This document shows positions 47,584 through 57,843 of a stretch of DNA of 64,000 bases, one piece after another; positions within the stretch are counted from its first letter, which is position 1; each line of letters begins with the position of its first letter. The DNA is from Yersinia frederiksenii ATCC 33641 (lineage in GTDB: Bacteria; Pseudomonadota; Gammaproteobacteria; Enterobacterales; Enterobacteriaceae), in contig NZ_KN150731.1 in assembly GCF_000754805.1 (NCBI RefSeq), positions 4,369,642 to 4,433,641 of the forward strand. The letters are read 5' to 3'. The position numbers were made by a program, and so were the translations under genes. A model generated the notes under the pieces. It did not search any database. It saw only the letters and a program-made list of their open reading frames with translations, and was not told the origin of the DNA.

Positions 47584-48939
47584 ATGTCATTTGATTCTCT
47601 CGGCCTAAACGCCGACATCCTGCGTGCTGTTGAAGAGCAGGGCTATCTTGTGCCGACGCCAATTCAGCGTCAGGCAATCCCTGTGGTACTGGAAGGCCGT
47701 GATTTAATGGCCAGTGCGCAAACCGGTACCGGTAAAACCGCTGGTTTCACCTTGCCGCTGTTGCAACTACTGAGTCAGAACCAACAGCCAATTAAAGGCC
47801 GTCGTCCGGTACGTGCGTTGATTTTGACGCCAACCCGCGAGCTGGCTGCGCAGATTGACGAAAACGTACAGAGTTACAGCAAATACCTGAAGCTGCGTTC
47901 GCTGGTGGTATTTGGTGGCGTTAGCATTAACCCACAGATGATGAAATTGCGTGGTGGTGTTGATATCTTGGTCGCAACCCCTGGCCGTCTGCTGGATCTG
48001 GAACACCAGAATGCTGTTGATCTGTCCAAGATTGAGATTTTGGTATTGGACGAAGCTGACCGCATGCTGGATATGGGCTTTATTCACGATATCCGTCGTG
48101 TCTTGGCAAAACTGCCAGCCAAACGCCAGAATCTGCTGTTCTCTGCGACTTTCTCTGATGAAATTAAAGGCTTGGCTAGCAAATTGTTGCACAATCCTGC
48201 TTCAGTTGAAGTGGCTCGTCGTAACACAGCTTCTGAGCAAATTGCACAAAGTGTTCATTTTGTAGATAAAAACCGCAAACGCGAATTATTGTCTCAGATG
48301 ATTGGCGAAGGTAATTGGCAGCAAGTCTTGGTGTTTAACCGCACCAAGCACGGCGCTAACCATTTAGCTGAGCAATTGAATAAAGACGGCATTACTGCTG
48401 CAGCAATTCACGGTAATAAGAGCCAAGGGGCGCGTACTCGTGCACTGGCTGATTTTAAAGACGGCAAAATTCGCGTATTGGTTGCGACTGATATCGCCGC
48501 TCGTGGTTTGGACATCGATCAGTTACCTCATGTAGTTAACTATGAGTTGCCAAACGTACCGGAAGATTACGTGCACCGTATTGGTCGTACTGGCCGCGCC
48601 GAACGTACCGGTGAAGCGATCTCTTTGGTTTGTGTTGATGAACACAAACTGCTGCGTGATATTGAGCGTTTGTTGAAACGTGAAATTCCACGTATCGCAC
48701 TGGATGGCTATGAGCCGGACCCAAGCATTAAAGCAGATCCGATTCAAAATGGCCGTCAAGGCCGTGGTGCGCAACGTCCAGGTATGGGCCGTGGTAGCAA
48801 CGCAGGTCGTCCGCAAAATGGTGGTGGTGCAGCCAGTCGCGGTGATAGCCGTAACAGCCGCCCACGCAGCCAGGCTGACGGCCAACGTCGCCCGGCAGGC
48901 CCATCTTCACGTGGTCGTAGCCGTAATCCCGGCGAATAA
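47584..48939 (+). CDS. rhlE: ATP-dependent RNA helicase RhlE
   Basis: DEAD-box helicase, 451 aa, involved in ribosome and RNA maturation. Motifs: Q motif ([10 protein letters not shown]), Walker [13 protein letters not shown] near residue 155 ([14 protein letters not shown]), SAT, and [16 protein letters not shown] in domain 2. The C-terminal tail (from about 395) is basic and Gly/Arg/Ser-rich. The ATG at 47584 gives [18 protein letters not shown], as in E. coli; the frame from 47428 runs through a probable leader. The 156-base stretch before it might be a 5' leader. Confidence 0.96.
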   Translation: MSFDSLGLNADILRAVEEQGYLVPTPIQRQAIPVVLEGRDLMASAQTGTGKTAGFTLPLLQLLSQNQQPIKGRRPVRALILTPTRELAAQIDENVQSYSKYLKLRSLVVFGGVSINPQMMKLRGGVDILVATPGRLLDLEHQNAVDLSKIEILVLDEADRMLDMGFIHDIRRVLAKLPAKRQNLLFSATFSDEIKGLASKLLHNPASVEVARRNTASEQIAQSVHFVDKNRKRELLSQMIGEGNWQQVLVFNRTKHGANHLAEQLNKDGITAAAIHGNKSQGARTRALADFKDGKIRVLVATDIAARGLDIDQLPHVVNYELPNVPEDYVHRIGRTGRAERTGEAISLVCVDEHKLLRDIERLLKREIPRIALDGYEPDPSIKADPIQNGRQGRGAQRPGMGRGSNAGRPQNGGGAASRGDSRNSRPRSQADGQRRPAGPSSRGRSRNPGE

Positions 48940-48960
48940 GTCATAAAGTATTCGCTGATG

Positions 48961-48989
48961 AAACCGCTTCTTTGGAGGCGGTTTTTTTT
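48961..48989 (+). terminator. Terminator after rhlE
   Basis: AAACCGC / GCGGTTT arms with a 10-base loop and a T-run of eight, 22 bases after the stop. Confidence 0.9.
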
Positions 48990-49139
48990 CATTTGAATCT
49001 CCTGATGACAGGGTTTTCTCTTGTTTTAAGCCTCGCTTCACCCGTATCATTGCCGGTCTTTTTTATCATTATACTGTATGGAATTTATTGCCATTGGGCG
49101 GGGATGTTATGGCGCGGATAAGAGGTCAAGGTAATTAGC

Positions 49140-50072
49140 ATGCGGGTAATACTGGCACCGATGGAAGGTGTATTAGACTCACTGGTGCGTGAACTTCTCA
49201 GTGAAGTAAATGATTATGATCTTTGCATCACCGAATTTCTACGGGTGGTCGATCAACTATTGCCAGCAAAATCCTTCTACCGACTATGCCCTGAGCTTCA
49301 CCAACAGAGCCGGACGTCATCTGGTACTCCGGTGCGTATCCAATTGTTAGGCCAGTACCCACAATGGCTGGCAGAAAACGCTGCTCGTGCTGTCGAACTA
49401 GGATCTTACGGCGTAGATTTAAACTGCGGCTGCCCGTCAAAACTGGTTAACGGCAGTGGGGGTGGGGCTACCTTGCTCAAAGACCCTGAATTGATTTATC
49501 AAGGTGCTAAAGCCATGCGCGAAGCGGTACCGGCTCATCTGCCCGTTACAGTAAAAATTCGGTTAGGCTGGGATTCTGGTGATCGGCAATTTGAGATTGC
49601 CGATGCGGTACAGCAAGCCGGTGCCACTGAGTTGGCAGTACATGGTCGTACGAAAGATGATGGTTATCAGGCGGACCGCATCAATTGGCCGGCAATCGGC
49701 GAGATCCGTCAGCGCCTGACGATACCAGTAATTGCCAATGGTGAGATTTGGGATTACCACAGTGCCCAACAGTGCATGAAAGTGACTGGCTGTGATGCCG
49801 TGATGCTTGGGCGGGGGGCACTCAATGTGCCAAATCTAAGCCGAGTTGTGAAGTATAACGAACCACGCATGGCGTGGCCGGAAGTGGTCAAACTGCTACA
49901 AAAATATGTGCAGTTAGAGAAACAGGGTGATACCGGCTTGTATCATGTTGCCCGCATCAAACAGTGGTTAGGTTATTTACGTAAAGAATATGCCGAAGCA
50001 ACTGACTTATTTAGTGAAATCCGTGCATTAAAAACCTCGAAAGATATTGCGCTGGCTATTTTGCGAGTGTGA
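49140..50072 (+). CDS. dusC: tRNA-dihydrouridine(16) synthase DusC
   Basis: FMN enzyme that reduces U16 in tRNA, 310 aa. Motifs: [16 protein letters not shown] at the N-terminus, the active-site [18 protein letters not shown] with catalytic Cys near residue 98, [23 protein letters not shown] and [20 protein letters not shown] stands before the ATG. Same orientation as the following mgtE but 364 bases apart. Confidence 0.95.
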   Translation: MRVILAPMEGVLDSLVRELLSEVNDYDLCITEFLRVVDQLLPAKSFYRLCPELHQQSRTSSGTPVRIQLLGQYPQWLAENAARAVELGSYGVDLNCGCPSKLVNGSGGGATLLKDPELIYQGAKAMREAVPAHLPVTVKIRLGWDSGDRQFEIADAVQQAGATELAVHGRTKDDGYQADRINWPAIGEIRQRLTIPVIANGEIWDYHSAQQCMKVTGCDAVMLGRGALNVPNLSRVVKYNEPRMAWPEVVKLLQKYVQLEKQGDTGLYHVARIKQWLGYLRKEYAEATDLFSEIRALKTSKDIALAILRV

Positions 50073-50195
50073 ATTCACTACTCTTTATTGTGAACCATAA
50101 AAATCCTAACCCTAAATATACCTTAAACAAGAATGGTTATTCTTTTGATTTGATTTAAGTATCGCGTTTATAGTGTGCTCGCATTTTAAATGCAG

Positions 50196-50350
50196 TATCT
50201 CGTTAGGCGAGGCTCCTATACAAACACAGGTTACTGATCTGACGACGTCCAGAGACGCCCAAGGTTAGGACAGGTTATATCGGATTAAGGTATAACCCAA
50301 AGTAACTTCTGAGAAATCAGATACGTTGTATAGTGCTAAAACTTAGACAC
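50196..50350 (+). ncRNA. M-box (Mg2+) riboswitch before mgtE
   Basis: The leader contains the M-box core: TCGTTAGGCGAGGCTCCTAT, ACAAACACAGGTTACTG, GACGTCCAGAGACGCCCAAG and, near the end, GTATAGTGCTAAAAC. These correspond to the ykoK/M-box consensus found upstream of Mg2+ transporters. It lies 90-240 bases before the MgtE gene. With Mg2+ bound, transcription or translation of the transporter should fall. Confidence 0.9.
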
Positions 50351-50436
50351 GGAGATAGCCATAGAGCACTCTCTAATCTGGTTACGCCCCTATGTGAGGA
50401 CTGTTTAGTTGATTAATAACAGTAATAGGGTCATTT

Positions 50437-51468
50437 ATGAGTTCACATTTCGACTTAGCATTGCAAAAGCAGCATCCATTCAATCCAGGTGAAGATAAAG
50501 AATCTACTTTAGGCGCTTATATGAGCGATGCCTATATTACGGTATCGGCTGATATGTCAGTCGCTGAAGCTAAAGCCTATTTCTTGCAAAATATCTCAGA
50601 TAATGAAATACCGACACAATTGTTGGTGACAAATAATAATCAGCATTTGCTTGGGTTACTCTCGGTTAAGAATTTGCTGACGGAAGAGCAGCAAGATATA
50701 AAAATCTTTCAGATTATTAATCAGAGCTATTTCTTCGTATCTCCAGATCAAGACCGTCATGAAGCAGTAGGCTTATTGGCCAAATGTGGCTTAGATATTG
50801 TTCCAGTATTAAATCACGGCAAATTAATGGGAGTATTACGGGCACAAGAGATTGCTGAATTGATTGAGGATGAAAACACGGAAGATGCTCAACGGCAGGG
50901 GGCAAGCATGCCTCTTGATGAGCCTTATTTACAAACCAGCCCTGTGACATTATGGCGCAAGCGAGTGGTTTGGCTATTACTGCTATTTGTCGCAGAAGCT
51001 TATACCGGCACAGTATTAAAAGCTTTTGAGGAACAACTGGAAGCAGCCATCGCCTTAGCATTCTTTATCCCCCTATTAATAGGGACTGGCGGTAACAGTG
51101 GTACACAAATTACCTCGACCTTGGTGCGGGCCATGGCACTTGGAGAAGTCAGCCTGCGTAATATTGGTGCCGTAATGCGCAAAGAAGTTTCCACTTCTCT
51201 TATGGTGGCAACGACCATTGGTCTGGCCGCTTGGATCCGTGCCTGGTTCCTGGGCGTGGGGATGGAAGTGACTATCGTGGTAAGCTTAACGGTAGTCGCA
51301 ATCACGGTGTGGAGTGCCATCGTCTCTTCCATTATTCCGATGGTATTAAAGCGCTTATCTATAGACCCTGCTGTGGTTTCAGCGCCATTCATTGCTACCT
51401 TTATTGATGGCACCGGTCTGATTATTTACTTTGAAATAGCTCAGTTAGTGATGACTGATTTAGCATAA
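50437..51468 (+). CDS. mgtE: MgtE-type Mg2+ transporter without the N-terminal domain
   Basis: 343-aa Mg2+ channel/transporter. After a short N-terminus a CBS-domain pair follows (about 28-160, e.g. YITVSADMSVAEAKAYF and GLLAKCGLDIVPVLNHGKLMGVL), then a five-helix membrane domain with the Mg2+ pore motif LIGTGGNSGTQITSTLVRAM. The usual N-domain (about 120 residues) that helps gate the channel is missing. Upstream M-box RNA supports magnesium as substrate. Followed by a terminator. Confidence 0.93.
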   Translation: MSSHFDLALQKQHPFNPGEDKESTLGAYMSDAYITVSADMSVAEAKAYFLQNISDNEIPTQLLVTNNNQHLLGLLSVKNLLTEEQQDIKIFQIINQSYFFVSPDQDRHEAVGLLAKCGLDIVPVLNHGKLMGVLRAQEIAELIEDENTEDAQRQGASMPLDEPYLQTSPVTLWRKRVVWLLLLFVAEAYTGTVLKAFEEQLEAAIALAFFIPLLIGTGGNSGTQITSTLVRAMALGEVSLRNIGAVMRKEVSTSLMVATTIGLAAWIRAWFLGVGMEVTIVVSLTVVAITVWSAIVSSIIPMVLKRLSIDPAVVSAPFIATFIDGTGLIIYFEIAQLVMTDLA

Positions 51469-51480
51469 TGTAGATAATAA

Positions 51481-51501
51481 GGCGCTGTAAGCGCCTTTTT
51501 T
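51481..51501 (+). terminator. Terminator after mgtE
   Basis: GGCGCT-GTA-AGCGCC stem followed by six T, 12 bases after the stop. Confidence 0.93.
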
Positions 51502-51518
51502 AATGCCTATCCCACAAA

Positions 51519-51695
51519 CTATTTTCTTTTGCGGCCAATAAATTTGGCGATACCCAGTAGAAAAATTGCTCCCACAAGAATCAATAATGCATCGACCCAG
51601 AAGGTCAGTGAGGCTAGATTTTCATCATGAATATCAGCTAAACCTGCGGCGACTAAAAATACTCCGAAGAGAATACCAAAAATTGTTGTTCCCAT
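51519..51695 (-). CDS. 58-aa predicted two-helix membrane protein
   Basis: Small gene converging with mgtE. The product starts MGTTIFGILFGVFLVAAGLA, continues DIHDENLASLTFWVDALLIL, and ends VGAIFLLGIAKFIGRKRK: two membrane helices joined by an acidic loop, with a basic C-terminal tail, probably in the cytoplasm. AGGTG lies 7-11 bases before the ATG. I do not recognise the family. The ORF has good coding appearance and a proper ribosome site. Confidence 0.7.
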   Translation of the reverse strand: MGTTIFGILFGVFLVAAGLADIHDENLASLTFWVDALLILVGAIFLLGIAKFIGRKRK

Positions 51696-51927
51696 ATAAA
51701 CACCTATAAATTAGTTTTATCTAAAAATTTATGTTGGCAATTATAGGATAATATTTAATCGGTGGCTTTTCTTTCTTTGATAAATGTTTACTAATGGGTA
51801 GCAATTAGGCAGCTTTAATCTTTGTAACAATCATTTTGAGAATGAATGGTGCGTAGTGTATTACTGTAATTTATAATGCGCCGGATCAATCACAATGGCT
51901 CCCGACAACCTATTTAAGCTGACCAAC

Positions 51928-52863
51928 ATGAATGTAAAAATTCGATTTTCACTATTAAGTTTCTTGCTTTTATCTACCTGTATCAGTGTCGTTCCTTTAG
52001 CTTCGGCCAGTGGTACGTCCGGTGAAGTTAAAGGGAAAGCCCCTCTGGAGTTGGCGTCGGGTAGTGCGATGGTGATTGATTTACAAACAAATAAAGTTAT
52101 TTATTCCAATAATGCGGATGAGGTGGTGCCGATTGCATCAATCACCAAATTAATGACTGCCATGGTGGTATTGGATGCCAAATTGCCTCTTGATGAGATT
52201 ATTTCAGTCGATATTCATCAAACTAAAGAGATGAAAGGGGTCTATTCCCGGGTGCGGGTAAACAGTGAGATCAGCCGTAAAGATATGTTACTGCTAGCGC
52301 TTATGTCGTCGGAAAATCGTGCTGCGGCAAGCTTGGCTCACCATTATCCCGGCGGCTATAACGCATTTATTAAAGCAATGAATGCGAAAGCTAAATCATT
52401 GGGAATGACTAAAACTCGCTATGTGGAGCCAACAGGTTTGTCGATTGGTAATGTCTCGACGGCTCGTGACCTGACCAAATTACTGGTAGCAACCAAACAA
52501 TATCCCTTGATTGGTCAGTTGAGTACCACAACCGAGAAAATGGCTACTTTCCGTGATCCTAACTATACCCTGCCATTTCGTAATACTAACCATTTGGTTT
52601 ATAACGACAAATGGAATATCCAGTTAACTAAAACCGGCTTTACCAATCAAGCTGGGCACTGTCTGGCAATGCGTACTGTTATTGGCCATCGTCCGGTAGC
52701 ACTGGTTGTTTTGGATGCTTTTGGCAAATATACCCATTTCGCGGATGCAAACCGCCTGCGTAGTTGGATAGAGACCGGTAAGGCTGCACCTATTCCGGGT
52801 GCTGCGAAAAGTTATCGTCAGCAAAAAGACACTCAAGGGCGCTTGGCTCAGGTGTCAGAATAA
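51928..52863 (+). CDS. pbpG: D-alanyl-D-alanine endopeptidase PbpG (PBP7)
   Basis: Periplasmic low-molecular-mass penicillin-binding protein that cuts DD-crosslinks in peptidoglycan, 311 aa. Signal peptide [20 protein letters not shown], cut near residue 28. Active-site motifs: SxxK in PIASITKLM, SxN in [19 protein letters not shown] and KTG in [14 protein letters not shown]. The ATG at 51928 begins a good signal peptide and aligns with E. coli; the ATG at 51895 would add 11 residues. Neither has a strong ribosome site. Confidence 0.95.
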   Translation: MNVKIRFSLLSFLLLSTCISVVPLASASGTSGEVKGKAPLELASGSAMVIDLQTNKVIYSNNADEVVPIASITKLMTAMVVLDAKLPLDEIISVDIHQTKEMKGVYSRVRVNSEISRKDMLLLALMSSENRAAASLAHHYPGGYNAFIKAMNAKAKSLGMTKTRYVEPTGLSIGNVSTARDLTKLLVATKQYPLIGQLSTTTEKMATFRDPNYTLPFRNTNHLVYNDKWNIQLTKTGFTNQAGHCLAMRTVIGHRPVALVVLDAFGKYTHFADANRLRSWIETGKAAPIPGAAKSYRQQKDTQGRLAQVSE

Positions 52864-52952
52864 GAGCATTAATCGAATAGCAGAATTTACTGATGGCCTG
52901 TAAATTCTGCTGAGTAGTGCTGGGCTGGTTGTACTCACTTCACATAATAGTA

Positions 52953-53036
52953 TTAAAAAATCAGTTTAAACACGCCAGTAATGGTTAGTAGCCCGACAAT
53001 AAAAATTATCGCAATAATCCACAGTATTATTTTCAT
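52953..53036 (-). CDS. yohP: Small membrane protein YohP
   Basis: 27-aa protein MKIILWIIAIIFIVGLLTIT followed by GVFKLIF, nearly identical to E. coli YohP. A single membrane helix; the function is unknown. GGGAGA stands 5 bases before the ATG at 53036. A longer frame from 53219 in the same reading frame is not needed. It lies between pbpG and dld, near its E. coli neighbours. Confidence 0.88.
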   Translation of the reverse strand: MKIILWIIAIIFIVGLLTITGVFKLIF

Positions 53037-53203
53037 TTTATCTCCCAGATTCCAAAGCAAACATCGATATTTGCCAGTAGTACCAACCTCTGTTGGTGTC
53101 AGACTATGACTATAGTTTGTCTGACAGAATTCAGGCGATTTTCCGCTGGAATTAGGATAATGCTTAGAGTATTGCGCTATTGGCAATTCTATGTACGACA
53201 TAG

Positions 53204-54916
53204 TTATTTTTTCTGCCAACCTTTCAGTTTTGAGGTTTTGCCAATTCCGGGATTAAAACTGTTGGTTGGGTCTATCTGCCGATAAAACGCTTTTAATGCG
53301 GGTTTTGCGATATAGAGATGCCCGACATTATGCTCGGCTGGGTACTCCGCCCCTTTGTCATTCAGCAGTGCCAGCATCTTCTCTTTTAGTGCGTGTGTAT
53401 CGATACCTTTCTTCACGATATAGTCTTGATGGAAGACATGGCATAAGAAATGCCCATAGTAGAGTTTAGCAACCATGCATTGGTCTATTTCTGGCGGCAA
53501 GGTCTCAAACCACTGTTCTTCGTTACGGCGCAAAGCAATATCCAACGCCAATATATCTTCTACTTTATCGGCATGAACGGCGTGATAACGTACAGCAGCA
53601 CCTGCTGCGGCAAAGCGGTGTAAAAATGCTTTTTTGCCTTCGTCAGCCGTACAAGTAATAAAGTTACCTTCCGCAGTAGCAAAAAAATCTTTCAGGAATT
53701 GCTGCGCTTCAGGAATGCCTCCACCGGACATTTTTAGCATCAAATGGTGTTCATATTTACTGCGGTAAGTCTTCAGGCGTTTTGGTAAATGATTGGGTAG
53801 AACCTGACTGACACCTTGCATTATCCGGTCAGTCAAATGGTCGATGAGAAAAGGTACTTTGCTTAAGCGAGCATCAATTTTACCTTTTAAAGTAAAGAAG
53901 CGAGGCATGTTATTGGTGCCCATATTGTTGATCATCACAAATGTATCCTTGCCATACACTTCCGCGATATCAAAAATATCGCGATGCATATATTCGCCCG
54001 CGACAGGCAAATGCTTGAAGTCACGCAAAATAGCTCGGCGTAATTGTGTTAATACTTGAGTTTGATTGGTTCCGATATAAAAGACTTGTTGCTGTTTCTC
54101 GCTAGGGAAGGTATCCAGTCGAACTGCAAAGACGGCTAATTTACCGGCACACCCCGAGGCTTCAAATAGGCGTCTTGGGTCGGCATTAAAACGGGAGGGA
54201 GTGGGGGCATCAATATCTCTCACCCGGGTAGCATATTCATGGTCAGAAGCTTGCTGTGTACCTTGGTCAATATCACTGTCACGATATTGACCGCGATCCA
54301 GTCGTTGCAAAATTTCTTCCGGCGTATTACCTAGATTGATGCCCAAGTGATTGATGAGTTGTAACTCTCCTTGCGCATCAATTTGCGCGAACAATGCCAT
54401 CTCGGTGTATGCCGGCCCTCTTTGAACCAATGAACCTCCCGAATTATTACAAATACCGCCCACAACGGAAGCGCCAATACACGAAGAGCCAATCACTGAG
54501 TGGGGCTCACGGTCATAAGGTTTTAAACGTTTTTCCAATTGGTTCAGAGTACTGCCGGGGAAACCAATCACTTGCTTACCGTCATTCAGCAATTGAATTT
54601 GATTCAGGCGCAAGGTATTCAATATGACAATGGGTCGGTCATAATCATCCCCACTAGGGGTAGAACCCTCTGTTAGCCCGGTATTTGCCGCTTGCATGAT
54701 AACAATAGTATCGGCGGCCACGCAGGCCTGTAGTAACTGCCATTGCTGCAATAAAGTAGACGGAAATACTACCGCAAGGGCAGAGCCGGCCCCTGAACGA
54801 AAACCGGTACGGTAACGCTCGGTTTGCCGTTCGCCAGTGAGCAAGTAGCGGACCCCCACAATATGTCGCAACTGGGTCAGTAAGGTTTGCGTTTTTTCAT
54901 CACTGAATTGATTCAT
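53204..54916 (-). CDS. dld: Quinone-dependent D-lactate dehydrogenase Dld
   Basis: Peripheral inner-membrane flavoprotein that oxidises D-lactate and passes electrons to quinone. 570 aa, as in E. coli (571). FAD-binding PCMH domain at the N-terminus (NTGLTEGSTPSGDDYDRPI, SSCIGASVVGGICNNSGG), then the membrane-binding and capping domain with basic segments (about 340-480). Convergent with pbpG/yohP-side genes, as in E. coli. The spacer upstream (54917-55257) holds the divergent promoters. Confidence 0.96.
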   Translation of the reverse strand: MNQFSDEKTQTLLTQLRHIVGVRYLLTGERQTERYRTGFRSGAGSALAVVFPSTLLQQWQLLQACVAADTIVIMQAANTGLTEGSTPSGDDYDRPIVILNTLRLNQIQLLNDGKQVIGFPGSTLNQLEKRLKPYDREPHSVIGSSCIGASVVGGICNNSGGSLVQRGPAYTEMALFAQIDAQGELQLINHLGINLGNTPEEILQRLDRGQYRDSDIDQGTQQASDHEYATRVRDIDAPTPSRFNADPRRLFEASGCAGKLAVFAVRLDTFPSEKQQQVFYIGTNQTQVLTQLRRAILRDFKHLPVAGEYMHRDIFDIAEVYGKDTFVMINNMGTNNMPRFFTLKGKIDARLSKVPFLIDHLTDRIMQGVSQVLPNHLPKRLKTYRSKYEHHLMLKMSGGGIPEAQQFLKDFFATAEGNFITCTADEGKKAFLHRFAAAGAAVRYHAVHADKVEDILALDIALRRNEEQWFETLPPEIDQCMVAKLYYGHFLCHVFHQDYIVKKGIDTHALKEKMLALLNDKGAEYPAEHNVGHLYIAKPALKAFYRQIDPTNSFNPGIGKTSKLKGWQKK

Positions 54917-55257
54917 TCGTGCAGCTCCCTTTCATTGCATTTACTTTTATAGTGTTGGTCGCACCTACGTTCAGGGCTCTATGACACTGTTATTATGGTG
55001 CAATGATGTAACCATGAGGGGAGGCAGGCTTTCTTAATAAATCCTTTGTTTTGTGAAAAACCTCACATTATCACCCCTTAAATCTCACCTAATTTTCGTC
55101 ATTCAGTGGTTTAAACATTACTAACACTAATGATTAAATGAAAGACACGCAGCCGATGGGATAGATATTGTATTTAATGGATAGATAATAATCTTGATCA
55201 TTGCATGATGAGGTATAGGATCGAGCGTAATAAAATCACTGATTAGTAAGGCATTTT
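54917..55257. other. Divergent spacer between dld and cyaB
   Basis: About 340 bases, AT-rich, no gene. A ribosome site AGTAAGG stands before cyaB. I see no clear operator. Confidence 0.4.
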
Positions 55258-55797
55258 ATGAGTGAACATTTTGTTGGTAAATATGAGGTGGAGCTGAAGT
55301 TCCATGTATCGAACATTTCTCAATTACATGAGCAGTTAGCAATACATCAAGCCACAGTATTTGCTAGCAATAATCATGAAAAAGATATCTATCTAGAAGC
55401 TAACGGTGGTGATTTAGCTGCGAAACAGATCAGCATGGTTTTGCGGGAAATGCACCCCTCTGGTATTCGTTTATGGATAGTCAAAGGGCCGGGAACGGAG
55501 CGATGTGAAGCCAGTAAAATTGAAGATATTGGCAAGGTACAAAGTATGTTAGCAACACTAGGGTATCAGCCAGCATTTATACTAGAAAAACAGCGCAGTA
55601 TTTATTTTGTCGGGAAATTTCACGTTACGGTTGATAACCTGGCGGAAATCGGTGATTTTGCTGAAATAGCCATCATGACTGATGATGCCACTATTCTTGA
55701 TAGCCTAAAGACGGAATGCCGGGATTTAGCTGATAAGCTCGGATTATTGCCAGCACAACAAGAAAGCCGTTCATACCGGCAGTTACTCGGTTTTTAG
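55258..55797 (+). CDS. cyaB: Class IV adenylate cyclase CyaB
   Basis: 179-aa CYTH-domain protein, very close to the Yersinia pestis class IV adenylate cyclase, whose structure is known. The N-terminal ExExK signature is present ([10 protein letters not shown]), with [34 protein letters not shown]-type and [18 protein letters not shown] stretches that build the beta-tunnel. It makes cAMP from ATP; most Yersinia also have a class I Cya, so its need is unclear. The end RSYRQLLGF is typical. Confidence 0.95.
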   Translation: MSEHFVGKYEVELKFHVSNISQLHEQLAIHQATVFASNNHEKDIYLEANGGDLAAKQISMVLREMHPSGIRLWIVKGPGTERCEASKIEDIGKVQSMLATLGYQPAFILEKQRSIYFVGKFHVTVDNLAEIGDFAEIAIMTDDATILDSLKTECRDLADKLGLLPAQQESRSYRQLLGF

Positions 55798-55845
55798 CGC
55801 TGATGCCGCCGCATTGGCCGCGATCTATCCCACGGCCATGCAGGT

Positions 55846-56187
55846 TTACTTTTTCATCAAAGATTTCAAATTGGCAAATGGGTTATGGGTGGCAACTCCT
55901 TGATCATTCTGCGCATCATCACCGGCAATTACCGTCGAGCCATAAAGGTCTGCTTCGGTATATTTAGAATGTTCGTGATCATGGCAAAAAAGGCACAACA
56001 TCTCCCAATTGCTGCCATCTTCTGGATTATTGCTGTGATCGTGGTCAATATGGTGAACCGTCAACTCTCGGAGGTTAGAATAGACAAATTCACGTGAACA
56101 TTTACCGCAAACCCACGGAAAAATCTTCAGTGCTTTCTCTCTATAACCACTTTCCAGACGGGCGTAATTCTTCGGTATATATGCCAT
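55846..56187 (-). CDS. yajD: HNH endonuclease-family protein YajD
   Basis: 113-aa protein almost collinear with E. coli YajD: AYIPKNYARLESGYREKALK, then two CxxC zinc motifs (WVCGKCSREF and LCLFCHDHEH) and the HNH core ELTVHHIDHDHSNNPEDGSN. The family binds metal and may act as a nuclease; the function in E. coli is unknown. Convergent with cyaB. The following stretch to 56566 holds no gene. Confidence 0.94.
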   Translation of the reverse strand: MAYIPKNYARLESGYREKALKIFPWVCGKCSREFVYSNLRELTVHHIDHDHSNNPEDGSNWEMLCLFCHDHEHSKYTEADLYGSTVIAGDDAQNDQGVATHNPFANLKSLMKK

Positions 56188-56566
56188 AGGTGAACCTTCA
56201 ATTCTGCAATAAATAATTGTCTTATTTTAGCGTGAAAGTCGGCACTAGACTATCAACTGTTTGTTATTAATACTCAGATGATATCCGATCATTTAAAGCA
56301 ATAGTCGCAGGAACACATTGAATCAATTATAGAAATACATAGTCCAGTTATTCCTAGTGATGTTAAGAATTTTTGAGACTTTTGCTGATGATTTAAAGGG
56401 ATAACTCGTTTTACACTATCGTTATGTTTTAGTATCAGCATGTTTTACATTATCCAATAGACAGTTATTAGCATGAGATTATACGTATCCCGCTAATAGA
56501 CTTATTTTACGGCAGGCAATGCAGTGTGTTTAACCTAAAATCCTTTGCCGAAACAGTTGAGGCGAT
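56188..56566. other. Spacer before the SUFU-like gene
   Basis: About 380 bases with no gene on either strand. AT-rich; nothing recognised. Confidence 0.4.
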
Positions 56567-57670
56567 ATGAAAGAATCTGAGGTGCTGGCTGAAGTCAGTA
56601 ATGAAAACCAAACATTAATCGCCGTGGTGCAACAAGACCAGCGGGTGGTGTACTTCTATATTTATCCGCAAGAGGCATTTGAAGAACGTTTTCCGGTGCG
56701 TGCTTGCTGGGTGAGAAATCTGGTTGCGGCCCCTTTATTGGCAGATAATGCTGCCCTTGAACAAGGATTGGCTCCGCGATTAGCCGCAGAGTTTTGTCGT
56801 AATGTGGCCGGTGAAGCTGAACTTGATGCACAATTTATTACCATAGTCTGGTCAGAAAGTGATGATGGCGCTGCATTATGGTACCAGGGGCAACTGCTGG
56901 CGATTATTCCTGGCTGGAGTTTGTATATTGATCACTCGGTTTGTTATTCAGCCAGTTGTATTAAAGATAACCCCCTGACTTTACCTTTGGGTTCAGCCTC
57001 AACCAATGCCCAATATGCTCAGGCGCAGAAGACACGTCAATTCTGGCGGACTTGGCAACAAGAGGAAGGTAATCCTTGGCCTGCATTACAGGCGGAATAT
57101 ATTCAGTGCTACGAACAACACTTTGGCCCGTCACTGAAATATTACGCCATCGACCAAGGAACGTGGCCGCCAATGGCAATATCTCAGCATGAAAAGGATG
57201 GAATATACTATTTTCTGACATTGGGTGTCAGTATTCGTCCGCAACCTTGGGTTGAAATATTGTTCAATGATGATGCGGCAAAATATCGACGTCTTGAAAT
57301 GGCCATAGCCATTGATAGTCAATATGTGAATGAGGACAACGCTATCCACATGGCAAGTTCGCTGGCTGGATTTGCGCATGTTCCTTGGAACAAAATAACC
57401 TGGTTAGGGGAAGGCCACACGTTGGAGTCGTCCGTGGCTCCTAAAGGGTATGAAGGCTATATTTTATCATCAGAGCTTTATGCTGATGCAGACACTCTTA
57501 TATTGCCTCTCCAGCAGGATGATCCTGTCAATATATATTGGGCTAGCCCCGTTTTTGCCAGTGAAAGGGAGGCTGCGCATGCGGTGCCAAATGGTGGATA
57601 TGATTTGCTAAAAAAACTACAGAAAAATGGGGTAAACCATATTTTCACACCACGCGAACCTATTATTTAA
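56567..57670 (+). CDS. Suppressor-of-fused (SUFU)-like domain protein
   Basis: 367-aa cytoplasmic protein. The second half (about 185-350) has the look of bacterial SUFU domains: ISQHEKDGIYYFLTLGVSIRPQP, WVEILFND, RRLEMAIAID and, further on, LPLQQDDPVNIYWASPVF with a C-terminal EREAAHAVPNGGYDLLKKLQ. The N-terminal half is specific to this subfamily. SUFU-domain proteins are frequent as immunity or accessory proteins of polymorphic toxins, but no toxin gene is adjacent. GGCGAT stands before the ATG. Function unknown. Confidence 0.7.
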   Translation: MKESEVLAEVSNENQTLIAVVQQDQRVVYFYIYPQEAFEERFPVRACWVRNLVAAPLLADNAALEQGLAPRLAAEFCRNVAGEAELDAQFITIVWSESDDGAALWYQGQLLAIIPGWSLYIDHSVCYSASCIKDNPLTLPLGSASTNAQYAQAQKTRQFWRTWQQEEGNPWPALQAEYIQCYEQHFGPSLKYYAIDQGTWPPMAISQHEKDGIYYFLTLGVSIRPQPWVEILFNDDAAKYRRLEMAIAIDSQYVNEDNAIHMASSLAGFAHVPWNKITWLGEGHTLESSVAPKGYEGYILSSELYADADTLILPLQQDDPVNIYWASPVFASEREAAHAVPNGGYDLLKKLQKNGVNHIFTPREPII

Positions 57671-57843
57671 TTTTGTGCTGAACATTGCTGGTCTGATTTG
57701 CAGATTTTGTTATTCAGGTCTTAACTTAATAATGACAGAGGTTTTGAGTCAGTAAACTTGAAACCACAATGTTCGCTTGAGATGCTGTGGCTTGCTGTAT
57801 AGTCAAATCAGCTGTTAGTGAAAATTAATTTTATGGAGGTTTT

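Noticed and set aside
53037-53219. 88-aa reading frame ending in YohP
   Set aside because: Only the last 27 codons resemble a known protein, and they have their own ribosome site.
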